Source: Limonium bicolor (Eukaryota > Streptophyta > Magnoliopsida > Caryophyllales > Plumbaginaceae). From it: DNA of 64,000 nucleotides. Below the pieces are notes generated by a model. It worked only from the letters and a program-made list of their open reading frames with translations, made no database searches and was not told the origin of the DNA. Position 1 is the stretch's first letter; every line of letters begins with the position of its first letter. Made by a program: the position numbers and the translations under genes. Positions 45,220 through 57,176 of this stretch are shown in pieces. The stretch is from NCBI GenBank assembly GCA_023374045.1, contig CM041779.1, positions 2,170,001 to 2,234,000 of the forward strand, written 5' to 3'.

Positions 45220-45290
45220 CTCTTGCTGGGATTCGAACTCGGGACCGACGAATTCTTTGTGGGATGCACTAACCAGTTGTGCCAATGCAG
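45220..45290 (-). repeat. tRNA-like module 2 (A-box and B-box)
   Basis: Minus strand: GCACAACTGGTTAGTGC (45266-45282) and GAGTTCGAATCCC (45228-45240), the same layout as module 1 about 145 bp away in the same orientation. It could be tRNA-derived, SINE-like, or a decayed tRNA gene. Confidence 0.5.
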
Positions 45291-45880
45291 ATTTTAGTAT
45301 GTGGATGAGACAAATAATACTAGAACGCTAATTCATCCGAACGGGCTCTCCCAAAATCCATTCGAAATGGGGATTGAATTGGCTATGTACGAGCAGCAGC
45401 AAATAGAACAAAATAGACAAGTAATAAAAATGAAATGAGGTCAGAGGAAGTTTAATCAAATTAGGAACGAAATAAAATATACACAAAATGACGAAGATGA
45501 TCATAAGATAATAATGATAAAGACGAAGTGAAACGAATAATGATAAAGAAAATACAAGTAAAAAGTATCAATGGAATTAATGGGATGAAATAAACAAGTA
45601 ATAAAATAACATAGGATAAGAACAATATAGAACGCATTAGAAAAAATAAATAAGCAAAGGTAAAAGGCTAAAATAAAGTAAAAATGGTAAAGTAAAGCGG
45701 AAATTCATTTTCGAAAAACAGTGTTTTTATGAAATGTTTTGAAAATTGATTTAAGAATTGTCCGTAAAACGATGGTTTCGTTTTGGCACGCGCGTTGATA
45801 CTTTTCTTTGAAAAAGAAAGGCGACGATCCCTCTCATTTTTGGAATTTACTTTATGGGGTGAGAATTTTTGGTGTCTACA

Positions 45881-46226
45881 AATGTTCACCTCTAACCGAA
45901 ATGATTATTACAAAACAACACTTATGTTAATAATATGTCACCCACAATCCATCTTTGAACTCAATAAATCCAACTATTCATTTATTCGAATCAAAGTTGT
46001 TGTTCTCAACACTATTATGAAGAAGAATGAAAATAAGACAAGTATATTTCTTTTTTTGAAGAAAATTACATTCACATTAACGGATCGTTTGGTTTCTGGA
46101 ATACTGAATAGAATTCCTGGAATACAACATGACCTCATTTGGTTGCTATGGTAGGAATAGTTGGAATAGGATATTTCTTTTGTTTGGTTGTCAGAATAAT
46201 AATAACCATAAACTGAGAATAAGATA
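45881..46226. other. AT-rich spacer with GTTTGG-type repeat
   Basis: No gene. From about 46083 the GTTTGGTT...GGAAT pattern looks like part of a degenerate small DNA transposon, not resolved further. Confidence 0.4.
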
Positions 46227-46459
46227 CTCCCTCCGTCCTGAATTGACCGTCCTGTTTACTATTTGGATATGTCGTTTGACTTCAATTTTAACATATAAGA
46301 TAAATTAATTTTGAAAATTTAAGGTTTGCATATGATTCCTTACATGATAAACTATATGTTACAAAATTTAGTTTTATAAAATTATTTTATCTTATGCTTA
46401 ATATTGAAGTGGAAAAACGTGCCATAAAGCAAAGGACAGTCAATTCAGGACGGAGGGAG
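46227..46459. mobile_element. Stowaway-type (Tc1/mariner) MITE
   Basis: Terminal inverted repeats begin CTCCCTCCGTCC and end GGACGGAGGGAG, extending imperfectly over about 26 bp. A TA dinucleotide flanks each side (46225-46226 and 46460-46461). It is 233 bp, AT-rich inside and non-coding, as expected for Stowaway elements mobilised by mariner transposases. Confidence 0.96.
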
Positions 46460-47149
46460 TACATAAGTACAAATATACCCTTTACAATTATAAGAATAAT
46501 TAACAAAACTTGTTTGTCGTATTTGTAAGAACTCATCAAATAACACAATAATTTATTTTTCAAAAGCTCTCTAAATTTAAGTTATTTCTAGTTAATAGTA
46601 ACATAAAACTAAAAATATATATGCAGAGTAACACAAAAACTACTATCCATACTTTATAAATTTTTCAGTTTTAGTTTAAGTATACTACGCTATAAGCTGT
46701 AATTAATATATTTTTGGGAATTATATTACATACCGTTTGAATACCAAAATTATAACAATGGCATAATTATGTCGAATACATAGTAAAAGATAATGCCATT
46801 TATTATATATTAACATGTTGCTCAAATGTTATTAATATAACTTAAACTTCATACAAATTAAATTCTTGTAGCAAGTGGTTTTAAAAGTAGACAGAAACTC
46901 TAAATCAAAAAAATTATGAGTTATTCAAACTTTTGACAAACAAATTATATTAAATAAACAAACTAATAAAATAACAATGTCACTTTTCCCAACTTGAAAC
47001 TTAGTACCACTAGATCAAGATAAATAAATAGATATTTCTAAAAAATTACAAGATAACTCGTAATTATTCACTTACCAAAAAATTTAAAACATAGATATGT
47101 CCTAATCTAGATCAACGAGTGTGCTAAGAAATCAAAATTTTGACCCAAC
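46460..47149. other. AT-rich intergenic stretch
   Basis: Very AT-rich; nothing recognisable on either strand. Confidence 0.5.
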
Positions 47150-48623
47150 CAACACGTGCCTCCAATGGAAGATTATAGAAAACGAGCACTAGATCTCTTC
47201 TTTGTGCTAAGAATGTCAAAGCAGAGTATTTTTTAATCCTCGTTCAAGCCCTCTAGTTTTTGTATTTCTTCATATAACCCAAGTAACTTACTCTCCATCT
47301 CTTGATCATCAGATAACAAACTTTGCATGTTGTTATCCAATTTTTTCCCCAAATCTTCAAAACCATGCTTCATATATTTCACATCAGAAGTAAATTCTGC
47401 ATGAAGCTCTGATGTTACTCTCTTTTCTTTTAGTCTTACTACCTTCAGTTGGTAAGTTCGGAATCTCTTGCTCCTCATCTTCTTGTACTGAATTATTTAT
47501 AGTTTCACTGTAGTGTGATTGCTCAATGTTAACTCCCTCGTTTATATCGTATGTTGTAAGAGAACCATCACCATGTGCGCGATCCTTTGCGTAGATCTCA
47601 TTAAATTGCTCCATGTAGGGAAAACTTTTATTTCTATACGGAGCAGCACTAGGTTGGCCTACACACAACAAACATTGTAAAATACTTACAAAAGATAGAA
47701 AGAAAAATTTTAGAGAACATTTCAAAGTAATATAAAAATAGAATATATCATCTTGAAATGAATTGACCTACCGCGACGTAGGCCTTCCAAACATCATCTT
47801 CCACGCTTATAACATTTCTAGTGTAATCCCAACCAAAACCACTCGAGCCAAACTTTTGATTTGTGAAAAGGTCGTGTATAATGCTCCACTATTTCTTTAG
47901 TGTCTTGATTCAAGACCTTATGTGTGGTTCTGCCTTCAAGTCATTGTGTCCTAATTTTTTCTCCAATCTTTTCTCTAGATCTTGTAAGTAGCCATTTTTG
48001 AATCCACAATTAGCTTGATATGTCTTTGCATTGAATAAGTCCATCATGCATTCCACCAAAGCATCATATTCTCTAAGATTCCACCTTTTAAAGTTGATTT
48101 AGGCTCTGATGATTGATTACCTGCCATATCTAATACAAAGCAAATGTTTATAGGTAAGTATAAAACAAATCCAATGTTGTAATATCAAACTGAAGAAGAA
48201 ACAAAATCACTAACTTAAATAAATAAAAACATTAGTTGTACTCATTAACACACGTCCATTGTATCTTTGACATTAAAGAAAAAATCACATCATCAAAATA
48301 AAACACACAACTGAAGTCAAGCTAATGATATTCATGATAAATAATGCATTAGAAGTTATGCATTCGTGTTGCCCTCCACTCATTGAACATTGTGTTAGCT
48401 AGTTGTAATCTTCAAGCATTCCAAGCGTCAGTGGTGCCAAGATTCGTGATTACATCATCTTCATCAACTTCGTCATCATTATCTTCGGTATCTTGTTCAT
48501 GATCTTCTATAGGATCGAAAGACATCTCTTGTCTAATGAAATTGTGTAATAAACAGCATGCCAATATTATGGCACTACCGGATAAAATGAAGGACTTTTG
48601 AGTATAGCCCATCTCATCTTCAA
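47150..48623 (-). pseudogene. PIF/Harbinger transposon remnant: Myb/SANT-like ORF and transposase tail
   Basis: Two parts lie on the minus strand. The region 48125-47233 shows a Myb/SANT-like DNA-binding protein, with a LVECMMDLFNAKTYQAN-like helix region, then RNKSFPYMEQFNEIYAKDRA and a coiled, acidic C-terminus; it contains stops and frame changes. At 48612-48412 a frame gives ACCLLHNFIRQEM and DP, the well-known C-terminal end of the PIF/Harbinger DDE transposase (DDE_Tnp_4). These are the two genes of a Harbinger element. The catalytic core of the transposase is missing because the gag-only LTR element starts at 48624. Terminal repeats were not found. Confidence 0.8.
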
Positions 48624-49886
48624 TAAGAATCTATCTAAACGGAGTATTTACAATGATTTGTCCGGGGTTCAGGATTACATCATCCTAAGTACCAATATGA
48701 TCACAAAATAAAATTACAAGACTCGAATTTAACCAAACAAATGAATGTGCCGGATGTCCTGCCAGACACCAGATGCACGGCACATTCAAGGACTTTGAAT
48801 GTGTCGGACACCAGACACCCGACAGTACACCCGACATGTTCAAAATGTCAATGCCATTCTCTTATTTCGGGTCTGATAACAGGAAACTCACTACCCATTA
48901 TCAAATCGAGCAAATCATGCCACGAAACGAACAAGATAGTGGGGGAAAATGGATTAACTCGTAATCTTAAGTCTTGATGTTCGATCCATAGAACAACAAA
49001 GTTAAAGACCACTAAGATTTCCTAACCTACTCTACTCTCGGGCTTTTTTTCCTCAAGTAGAATTTGCAAAGAAGAGAATAAAGTGGCCACCGTCATTCAC
49101 TTACAAGAAGAACCAAATCTTAATGAACGCTTGAAATTATATTAAGATAATCACATTGTTTACAAAGAAGTAATCATCCCTAACCAAGAACTAACAAGGA
49201 TTTCTACTTCACCATCTACACAAACAAAAGAGAGATACAACAAGGAGAAGAAATTGATCATAGCCTTAACCGATAAAGATCTTCTTCGAAGACTGTGGAG
49301 CAAAACTTCCTTGGACACCAACAGTGGGATGATGCGGAATTGAAGTGTGAATGGAGTGTATTGATATGTTGAAGTGTATGGAAAAGTGGAGAATGTCGCC
49401 CTATTTATAAGCATCATTTCTTCTTTGTACCGGGTGCCATGCGGGTCAATGTCACCCGACACCATATTAAACACGTGCTAATCTTTAACGGTCGAAACTG
49501 GCAAATATGAGCAAAGAGTTGCTTATGTCGGACAGGATGTCCGACATCATACCCGACAACAGTTGAATTGTCAATGGTAAATAACTGTTATCTTTTGATG
49601 AACCGCGATGACTCTTCACTTGTGCCAGCTACGATCTACCCGACACTGCATCTGGCAACACCTTCATTCGGCTCCATATTGATGCCGTGAGTTGCCAATC
49701 CGGCATAGTACCCGACACTATTTGATCAGGAGCTGTTCCTTGCATGAAAATATATAAAACATAAGTCCAAACATTTATGACAGACTTTATACATAATATA
49801 ACATAAATATTAGTTATTCTAGCCTTATTTTGACTATTATTCATATAATTATAGTACATAATATATGATAAGTCTGAGGCTTATCA
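48624..49886 (-). repeat. 3' LTR of the gag-only element, truncated
   Basis: Matches 53161-54433 with scattered substitutions and small indels. The part matching 52933-53160 is missing at the Harbinger junction. Confidence 0.88.
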
Positions 49887-50964
49887 AGGCCATACACTTA
49901 CCTTTTGCTAGTCCTCGAGCAAAACCAAATCAGAAAAGAATAACTGCTTACGCACAAAACAGATAATCTCAAGAATGATAATTAGATAATCATTTCCAAT
50001 TATTTGAATCTAATTCACAAGCATCACTTAATCTTCCTTAATCCATCAAAAACATACTAATGGGTATGAAATAAAACATTCAAATTCAAAACCAATCAAA
50101 AACTCTTGGGCTAATTTGCATAAGGGAATCTGTAGTCTTTCTTTTTTTCGGTTTCCAGCATTCAGCCCTATTTTCAAGCGTTTCTGAATGTGGCCAAGAC
50201 CCTCATAAATGGATTGCATGATTCAGCCATATTTTTCAAGGGTTTATGAATCTGGTCATGAATTTTTTTATTTAGAATGGGGAAGTTAGGAGAAAAACAA
50301 AAGGAAAAACTCTTGGTTGTTTCTTTTATTCTGAGGCATTTTTTGCAACCTCATAGAATAATGCTTCATCACTTTTTATTTTTTTCTGAAATAATATTTT
50401 CTTTCTCTTTGTCTTCTTCTTTTTTTTTAATATAATCCCTCTTCATGATTTTCACCCAAAAGAATTCTCACCATTTCGAAAAGAAAGTAAAAATATTACC
50501 CAGAAGTAAATCAGAGATAAAAGTAGGAGTAAGGTCATATACTCATGTTAATAAAAAGAATCATGAAGTTAAAACAGAAATCTAAAAGTTAGTATAAAGC
50601 TTACCTCTTTAGAGAACAAGCATTTACTCTTCCCTAATCTCATTTGATCAAAGACATACAAAAAGCTTAGTAAAACATTAATAAGACTCTCAACTTATAC
50701 ATATTATTTATATACATGAACCCCTTTCTTTTTTAATGAACATATATATATTTAAATTAAATAATTTTGTTAAAATAACATAATTTTTTAAAGGGGGGAC
50801 CCCTGCCCGCCACTTGGTAGGAACGCTGTCCCCAGTGTTCAAAACAAATAAGAAATAAATAAATTTCTAAAGAATTTAAAGAAAATGAAATAAACACTCC
50901 CCTGATATGACGAGTCCGGATGGATGGGGCCCTACACTTAGCCTTTGGCTATTTGGCGGGATGA
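49887..50964. other. 3' interior of the gag-only element
   Basis: No pol domain seen on either strand. Includes a pyrimidine-rich block (50135-50450) and two diverged copies of a TTCAGCC...TTTTCAAG(C/G)G block at about 50160-50190 and 50222-50252. Confidence 0.5.
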
Positions 50965-52357
50965 TCAGAGATCTTTGAAGTTATGGTGACGGACTTCACA
51001 TGCTGGTCTTGGCTGAGCAAGAAGTTGCCGCAATTGCAACTGCAACGTCTTGTGCTCCTTGAGAATGGTCGAGATCTCTTCGTGAGCGTCTTGAGATTTG
51101 TTCATCAGAGCCGTCATCATATCGCGCAATTCTGCCATCTCGGCCTCTGAATTCGATGTGGGTTGGGATGGTCGGTTCGGGCCTCCACTGTAAGGGTTTG
51201 CATGAATTGCCTTTGACTTCCCTGGTAGCCGGCATGGTTTTGGAAATTCGGAGGGGGTTGGCCCCAATGCTACCAAGGCTACCTAAACCCAACATTGTTG
51301 CTCACATAATTTGCTTCCTCAGCATTCTGAAAGTCTTGTAATTCAGGGCCCTGGGTGTTTCGTAGTGCGCTAACCACATTCGCCTGTTGAGGAAGAGAAT
51401 TCATTGCCATTTGCTCCACAACCTTTTGTAGAGCACTCACCTTTGTTGATGTTTGAGCATTGCTCTCCAACAACTGCTCATGACTCTTCATTAATCTGTC
51501 AAATTTATTGTCACCCTCACCCACTTGATATAAGCCTGCGGTACTGCCCCTTAATCCACCGGTGGCCCAATCTCTGATTTCTTCGTAGAGAGATTCAATC
51601 CCACTTAGGAATTGCTCTCCAGGCTTCTTCAGGATATCAGCACCAAGGGAGGATAGTATCATAGTTTTGCATTGGTTTGCTAATCCTTTGTAGAATAACT
51701 GGGAAAGTTGTTCCTTGGTGAGGCCGTGATGAGGACATGTCCGAAGCAACCCTTTGAATCTGTTCTAAGTCTCACAGATGTTCTTTGAACCAGATTGTTT
51801 GAAGTTATATATTTCGGCGATCATCTCCAGGGTGCGACTTGGTGGTAGAATTTATCATAAAATTTGGTTGCCATGTCCTCCCAAGTCGAGATGGTGCTTG
51901 GGGTTAGACTATGGTACCATTTGCTGGCTATGCATGTGAGGCTATAGGGGAAGAGGGAAAGTCTGGCATATTGAAGGACAGCATCGGAGGCAGTCAGGCT
52001 ATTGATGTGCTGCTGAAATTTGGTTACGTGGAGCAAGGCCTCGTCCGGATTTGAACCATCGAACATGCCCAACTCTTTCACACAGCGAATTTGATGATAT
52101 GGTTTAAGTTTTTGCCACTCCTCTTACTCGTTATGTGGGAAAGAGGGAGGTTGATAGCAGGTTTCTGGCCTTGACTGGAAGGCTTGTTGATGTTGCGGAC
52201 GTGGGAGTTTCCATCTCACCAACGATATTGGATTCGTTTTGTGTAGGGGTGCGTTTTGTTGGTTTCTTCGTTGCCTGAAAGAATGAAGAAAGGTCCTCTC
52301 GATCTCGGGATCAAAGTTGGATAAATCTTCAGGAAGACTATTTGATCGGAGATGCAT
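50965..52357 (-). pseudogene. gag: Athila/Tat-like gag, frameshifted
   Basis: Capsid protein of a Ty3/Gypsy element. It starts at 52357 with MHLRSNSLPEDLSNFDPEIE, an arginine-rich opening as in Athila Gag. The retrotransposon Gag domain begins at about 52081 with FDGSNPDEALLH and continues through a LFPYSLTCIASKWYHSL block, then after a frame change LTKEQLSQLFYKGL and GLRGSTAGLYQVGE. A coiled region with RDMMTALMNKSQDAHEEISTI-type heptads ends it near 50965. There are at least three frame changes or stops. No zinc knuckle is visible. Confidence 0.85.
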
Positions 52358-52484
52358 TCACCAAAGATAACTTCAGGAGGAGCAAAATAAAACGTTATAA
52401 TTTTTTAACAAATAAAGAATAAGACAGTTATGTAAATAATTTACAAAAAAAACTTAAAAGAAAATAAAAATAAAAAATTCACGT

Positions 52485-52800
52485 GCTGGGTGCAAGGCCG
52501 GACATATATTATCCGGCATCGGAATTCCTCCGAATGTGCCTGGCATTGTGCACGACACATTCAACTTGAAAGAAAATAATTGAATCAAAGAATAAGGAAT
52601 AAGAGAATGGAAAAATAAAATGAATGGTGTAAAAATAAAGATAAATTATATACGACTCTAATACTTTGCAAAAAAAATAAAAAATGGGAAATGAAGTTGA
52701 ATGTGCTGGATAGCGTGCCGGGTGTATCCTGTCTGGCGTCGGACTTCCTTTGAAGGTGCCGGGAGTATTGTACTCGGCATCATGCACGACACATTCAACG
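52485..52800. repeat. Two copies of a CCGG(A/C)-motif segment in the leader
   Basis: Segments at about 52490-52560 and 52690-52800 both run AATGTGC(C/T)GG..., GCCGG..., TCGG(A/C), and GCACGACACATTCAAC. Related segments lie in both LTRs (about 48740-48835 and 53279-53375), so the same module occurs four times in the element. Confidence 0.65.
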
Positions 52801-52911
52801 GATTCTAAAAAATGAACGAATGAATAAATAAAATAGTGGAAGAATCAAATCGAAGAATAAAGAATAAAGAATAGGGCGATTACCAATTTTAGGACTTGGA
52901 CTAATTCCAAG

Positions 52912-52929
52912 TCCCTGACAACAACGCCA
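52912..52929 (-). promoter_or_regulatory. Primer-binding site of the gag-only element
   Basis: Minus-strand TGGCGTTGTTGTCAGGGA lies three bases after the LTR end. It resembles the TGGCGCCGTTGCCGGGGA site (tRNA-Asp type) of Athila/Tat elements with C-to-T type changes. Confidence 0.7.
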
Positions 52930-52932
52930 TTT

Positions 52933-54433
52933 TGCTAGCAAGGAATTTAGGGATAAAGAATGTACAAAAATGAATAAAAAAATGAAGGAATCCTACAACT
53001 CTATACGGGTAGTAAAATTCCAGTCGGAATATAGTGTAAGTAAATTACGACCAAGAGTATCGAACCCAAGGGACTTAATAGAAAATCAGTCATAATCCTC
53101 GGTAATTACCTATTCTAAATAGTGGGGACGAATAATAATTTCAACATAAAAAGAACTAACTAAGAATCTATCTAAACGGAGTATTTACAATGATTTGTCT
53201 GGGGTTTGGGATTACATCATCCTAAGTACCAATATGATCACAAAATAAAATTACAAGACTCGAATTTAACCAAAAAAATGAATGTGTCAGATGTCATGCC
53301 GGACACCAGATGCACGACACATTCAAGGACTTTGAATGTGCCGGACACCAGACACCCGGCAATACGCCTGACATGTTCAAAATGTCAATGCCATTCTCCT
53401 ATTTCGGGTCTTATAACAGGAAACTCACTATCCATTATTGAATCGAGCAAATCATGCCACGAAACGAACAAGATAGTGGGGGAAAATGGATTAACTCGTA
53501 ATCTTAAGTCTTGATGTCCGATCCATAGAACAACAAAGTTAAAGACCACTAAGATTTCCTAACCTACTCTACTCCCAGGCTTTTCTTCCTCAAGTAGAAT
53601 TTGCAAAGAAGAGAATAAAGTGGCCACCGTCATTCACTTGCAAGAAGAACCAAATCTTAATGAACGCTTGAAATTATATTGAGATAATCACAGTTCACAA
53701 AGAAGGAATCATCCCTAACCAAGAACTAACAAGGATTTCTACTTCACCATTTACACAAACAAAAGAAGAGAAACAACAAGGAGAAGGAAATTGATCATAG
53801 CCTTAACCGATAGAGATCTTCTTCTCTTCTTCGAAGATGGTGATCAAAACTTCCTTGGACACCAACAGTGGGATGATGCGGAATTGAAGTGTGAATGGAG
53901 TGTATTGATATGTTGAAGTGTATGGAAAAGTGGAGAATGTCGCCCTATTTATAAGCATCATTTCTCCTTTGTACCGGGTGCCATGTCGGGTCAATGTCAT
54001 CCGACACCATATTAAACACGTGCTAATCTTTAACGGTCGAAACCGCCAAATCTGAGCGAAGAGTTGCTTATGTCGGATAGGAGATGTCCGGCTTCATACC
54101 CGGCAGCAGTTGAATTGTCAGCGGTAAATAACTGCCATCTTTTGACAAACCGCAACGACTCTTCACTTGTGCCGGCTACGATCTACCCGAAATTGCATCC
54201 GGCAACACCTTCATTCGGCTCCTTATTGATGTCGTGAGTTGCCAATCTGGCATAGTACCCGACACTATTTGATCAGGAGTTGTTCCTTGCATGAAAATAT
54301 ATAAAACATAAGTCTGAACATTTATAACAGACTTTATACATAATATAATTTAAATATTAGTTATTCTAGCCTTATTTTGACTATTATTCATATAATTCTA
54401 GTACATAATATATGATAAGTCTGAGGCTTGTCA
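52933..54433 (-). repeat. 5' LTR of the gag-only element, complete
   Basis: 1501 bp, minus-strand start TGACAAGCC and end CTAGCA, pairs with 48624-49886. Confidence 0.85.
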
Positions 54434-55410
54434 GTCTTGGATTATAGATAGTGGAGCAGCTCATCATGTATGCTTTAAGTTTGGCTGGTTTGTTCATTTT
54501 TATACCATAGCTAAAGGTGTTCATATAGAAATACTAGATGGATCTTTGAAATATGTTAATACGGTTGGAGATGTGTGTATAAATGATCACCTTACCTTGC
54601 AGCATGTGTTGTTTATACCACAGTTTAAATACAATCTCTTATTGTTAGCTGGTTTTCAAAATAGTTTGGTGTGAAACTTCTATTTGAGGAAAATTGTTGC
54701 ATGTACCAGGACCCTTTTCTGAGGAAGCAAAAGGAAGTTGGTAAAGTGGTGAATGGCATATATGTGTTGAACAAGACAACGTTAAATGATGTACTTAAAG
54801 AAGGAACTTCTTGTAATAGGTTCATATCTAAGAATATTGGTTGCTTGTCTTCTGTCATTCTGTTAAAGCTGACAGAATTTGTACCATTTCAGATGGTTTG
54901 ATCAATAAAGATATGTTTGGTTCTGGTTTTATGTCGGTTAATAGTTTATTTGTTTCTCAGCTTTGGCATCTTCGTTTCGGTCACTTACCCTTGCATAAAT
55001 TACAGAAGCTGATAAATTTTGATAAGTTTGTTAAGGATAAGGAGCTTCTGTGTGAGATTTGTGTTAAGGCTAAACACACAAAACTACTGTTTGCTAAATC
55101 AGAGAGCAAATAAGAGGAGGTTTTTGACTTGGTGCATGGAGATGTTTGGGGGCCTTACAATACCCCAACGCACGATGGTTTCAAGTACTTTTTGACTTTG
55201 GTAGATGACTGTTCTATGGCCACATGGGTTTATATGCTAGTAACTAAAGCAGAAGCTATTTTGCATAAAACAGTTTGTTAAAATGATAAGAAATTAGTTT
55301 GGAAAACAAGTGAAGGTTTTGCGAACTAACAATGCTTTAGAAATGGGCTCGTCTGTAGAAGGTTTAAAGTTTTTTGCAGAGATGGGCATAATACATCAAA
55401 CTAGCTGCCT
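54434..55410 (+). pseudogene. Ty1/Copia gag-pol fragment: protease, pre-integrase, integrase
   Basis: Plus strand. It opens with WIIDSGAAHHVC, the Copia protease active-site block, at about 54440, then after a frameshift near 54670 a linker region. LWHLRFGHLPLHKLQKL at about 54960-55010 is the GAG pre-integrase motif and C-x2-C (ELLCEICVKAKH) its zinc site. HGDVWGPYNTPTHDGFKYF at about 55135-55190 begins the integrase core, with VDDCS following. Stops and shifts make it inactive. The left end is cut by the gag-only LTR and the right end stops before the LTR at 55435. Confidence 0.88.
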
Positions 55411-55434
55411 GTAGCACACATATATATCTCTAGG

Positions 55435-56526
55435 TGTCATGCCTTATTTGTTGAGCTGCATGATGACAAGTGATTCCATGCTAGTTTGCTCTTTGGTTGG
55501 TGGCCGCTTAGACTTGTATTGGGTTTGTTTTGTCACTTTCATACTTGATTGTCACTTTGACTTAGTCCTGTAAGTTCCACGGTCCTTGAGACCCCCAGAG
55601 GACAAAGGTTCAAGGTCCGGGTATTAGTTGAAGTGCACAATGCATTGAACTTTGCCGAGCTGAGTAGCGCCAGCTTGTGACTCTAGTGAGGGCCGAGTTA
55701 GAGGTGCTGTAGAGGGCATGCCTTTGGGCATGCACGCTGCCAGGGTGGCTTGGTGGCGACTTCAATAACATGGGCACATTATGCTCAGTGCTGGCCCTTA
55801 GGTTGCGTGTGCCAGTGAGTTCACGGGCATGAAACAACTAGGGGTTTCCTGATAGTTTGACTCCTACCACGAACAGCAAGTGGGTGTTGCACATCAGATC
55901 CATCTCACGACTCGGCATGAGTTGAGTTATGGATAAGGGTGGAGACATGGTGCGACGTAGCCCGCATTAGCACACCTCATTGACTCATACTAGTTGGTGG
56001 TTCTTGACTGTCGTCAGCATCTTGGACAAGCACATGTGGTTGTGGACTTGGTCACTGTTGAGAGAACTAGATTCGGCTTGTCGTATGTCACCATAGAGGG
56101 AGCCTTTGAGATGGACCTTGAGTCCTTTGTAATGGAAGCGATGGCCTAAATGTTGCCGCTTGGTTGCTTGTCAGGTCGATGAGAGCTTGCTGGTTTGGAG
56201 GACGAGTGTGGCGCGCACGAGTACTCGGGCCGCGGCGTGAAGGACAGTGTTGACTCAGTCTGAGCTGCGGCCTAGCATTCGATTGAGGTGTTCGGGCCAC
56301 AAAAATGTGAGACAGTGAAGGGACTTGTCATTGGCAGGATAAAATCCACTCTTGCCTCTAGCTTGTTGCTAAGTGGTTAGCTTGGCTTTCCACAATAAAC
56401 AGTTGGTTGGATGGGTCTTTGACCCAACACCGGTGATGCCTAATCAGTCTCTTGATTAAATCTGTATTGCCCTTTTGGGGTTTAGCTTCCGCGTAAAAAT
56501 TCTCGAGTTCAAGGTTGGGCCTTACA
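55435..56526 (+). repeat. 5' LTR of the pol-less element (~1.1 kb)
   Basis: Starts TGTCATGCC and ends CCTTACA before the primer site. Only its first ~160 bp can be compared with the other LTR. Confidence 0.7.
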
Positions 56527-56530
56527 ATTG

Positions 56531-56545
56531 TGGTATTGGAGATCA
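56531..56545 (+). promoter_or_regulatory. Degenerate primer-binding site
   Basis: TGGTATTGGAGATCA resembles the tRNA-Met site TGGTATCAGAGC with three changes in the first twelve bases, four bases after the LTR end. Confidence 0.5.
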
Positions 56546-56619
56546 CTCTACAGTTTTCTTGATACTCCATGTGATTGCCTCGTTGATGTCCTTAGCTTGT
56601 CGCCTGAGTCATGGTGGCC

Positions 56620-56960
56620 ATCGGGTCCGGTTCTACCCGGAACCGGCGATTCTACCCGGAACCGATTGGAACCGGAACCGGTGGAAACCGGAATCGGAAC
56701 CGCCTCAGCTGGTTCCAAATATGAATACATGTTTTGAGATTCGGGCCCGAACCGGGCCCGGAACCAGAACTGCTTGGAACCGTCGTTGGCTTCGGAACCG
56801 TGGAACTGGAACCGGGAACCACCCCGGAACCGGCCAAAGTAGCCGTTGGAATCAGTCCAAAATGACGTCGTTTTGGGTCTGTCCCCACGCTCCTCTATAG
56901 AATATAACCGTTGGGAACCGGAATTGGAACCGGAACCGCCTGGAAATCCTAACACATTTT
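56620..56960. repeat. Left subterminal GGAACCGG array
   Basis: More than ten copies of GGAACCG(G/C) and the like in about 340 bp. In hAT elements such short repeats bind the transposase. They produce spurious long frames on both strands. Confidence 0.8.
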
Positions 56961-57176
56961 TTTCTTTGTGTCTAACGGCTCCTAAAGCCCCCAAATGACT
57001 ATATTGCCCCAAAACCCCTATAAATACACCATTTTATCATCATTCTCACCACACAACTCATCATACTCTTCTTATCTCTTATTAATAGTATTTCTTGTGC
57101 AATTAAGTGTTATTAAGCATTCTAGCTACTCATTTCCCACATTAGCTCTCAATTCCCATTTCCCACTTATAGCAAA

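Larger units (their letters stand above)
39432..45880 (-). mobile_element. Ogre/Tat-like LTR with primer site and truncated leader
   Basis: On the minus strand the LTR opens with TGTAGACACC at 45880 and runs about 6.1 kb to about 39739. It is followed by TGGCGACTCTAGTC (39731-39718), the primer-site type used by Ogre/Tat elements. About 280 bp of leader remain before the element is cut near 39432. LTRs this long are characteristic of Ogre elements. No gag-pol and no second LTR are present, so this is a truncated 5' end. It contains the well-known GGGCTGCCTACGTA motif of plant Gypsy LTRs near 40251. Confidence 0.65.
48624..54433 (-). mobile_element. Gag-only LTR retrotransposon (TR-GAG type, Athila/Tat-like)
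   Basis: On the minus strand the 5' LTR is 54433-52933 (starts TGACAAGCC), the primer site is at 52929-52912, a gag region covers about 52357-50965, and the 3' LTR runs 49886-48624 and lacks its last ~230 bp. Before the 3' LTR the sequence TTGCTCGAGGACTAGC...GGTAAGTGT is like the conserved region preceding Athila/Tat 3' LTRs. No protease, RT or integrase is present in the 3 kb interior, hence TR-GAG (terminal repeats with Gag). The LTRs differ by many substitutions, so it is older than the Tekay insertion. The right flank is Copia, the left flank Harbinger, so the original site is not preserved. Confidence 0.82.

Noticed and set aside
45070..45290. Functional tRNA genes
   Set aside because: A and B boxes are present but no complete cloverleaf or anticodon arm can be drawn by eye.
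56475..57012. Frames up to 154 codons over the GGAACCGG array
   Set aside because: Low-complexity products of hAT subterminal repeats.
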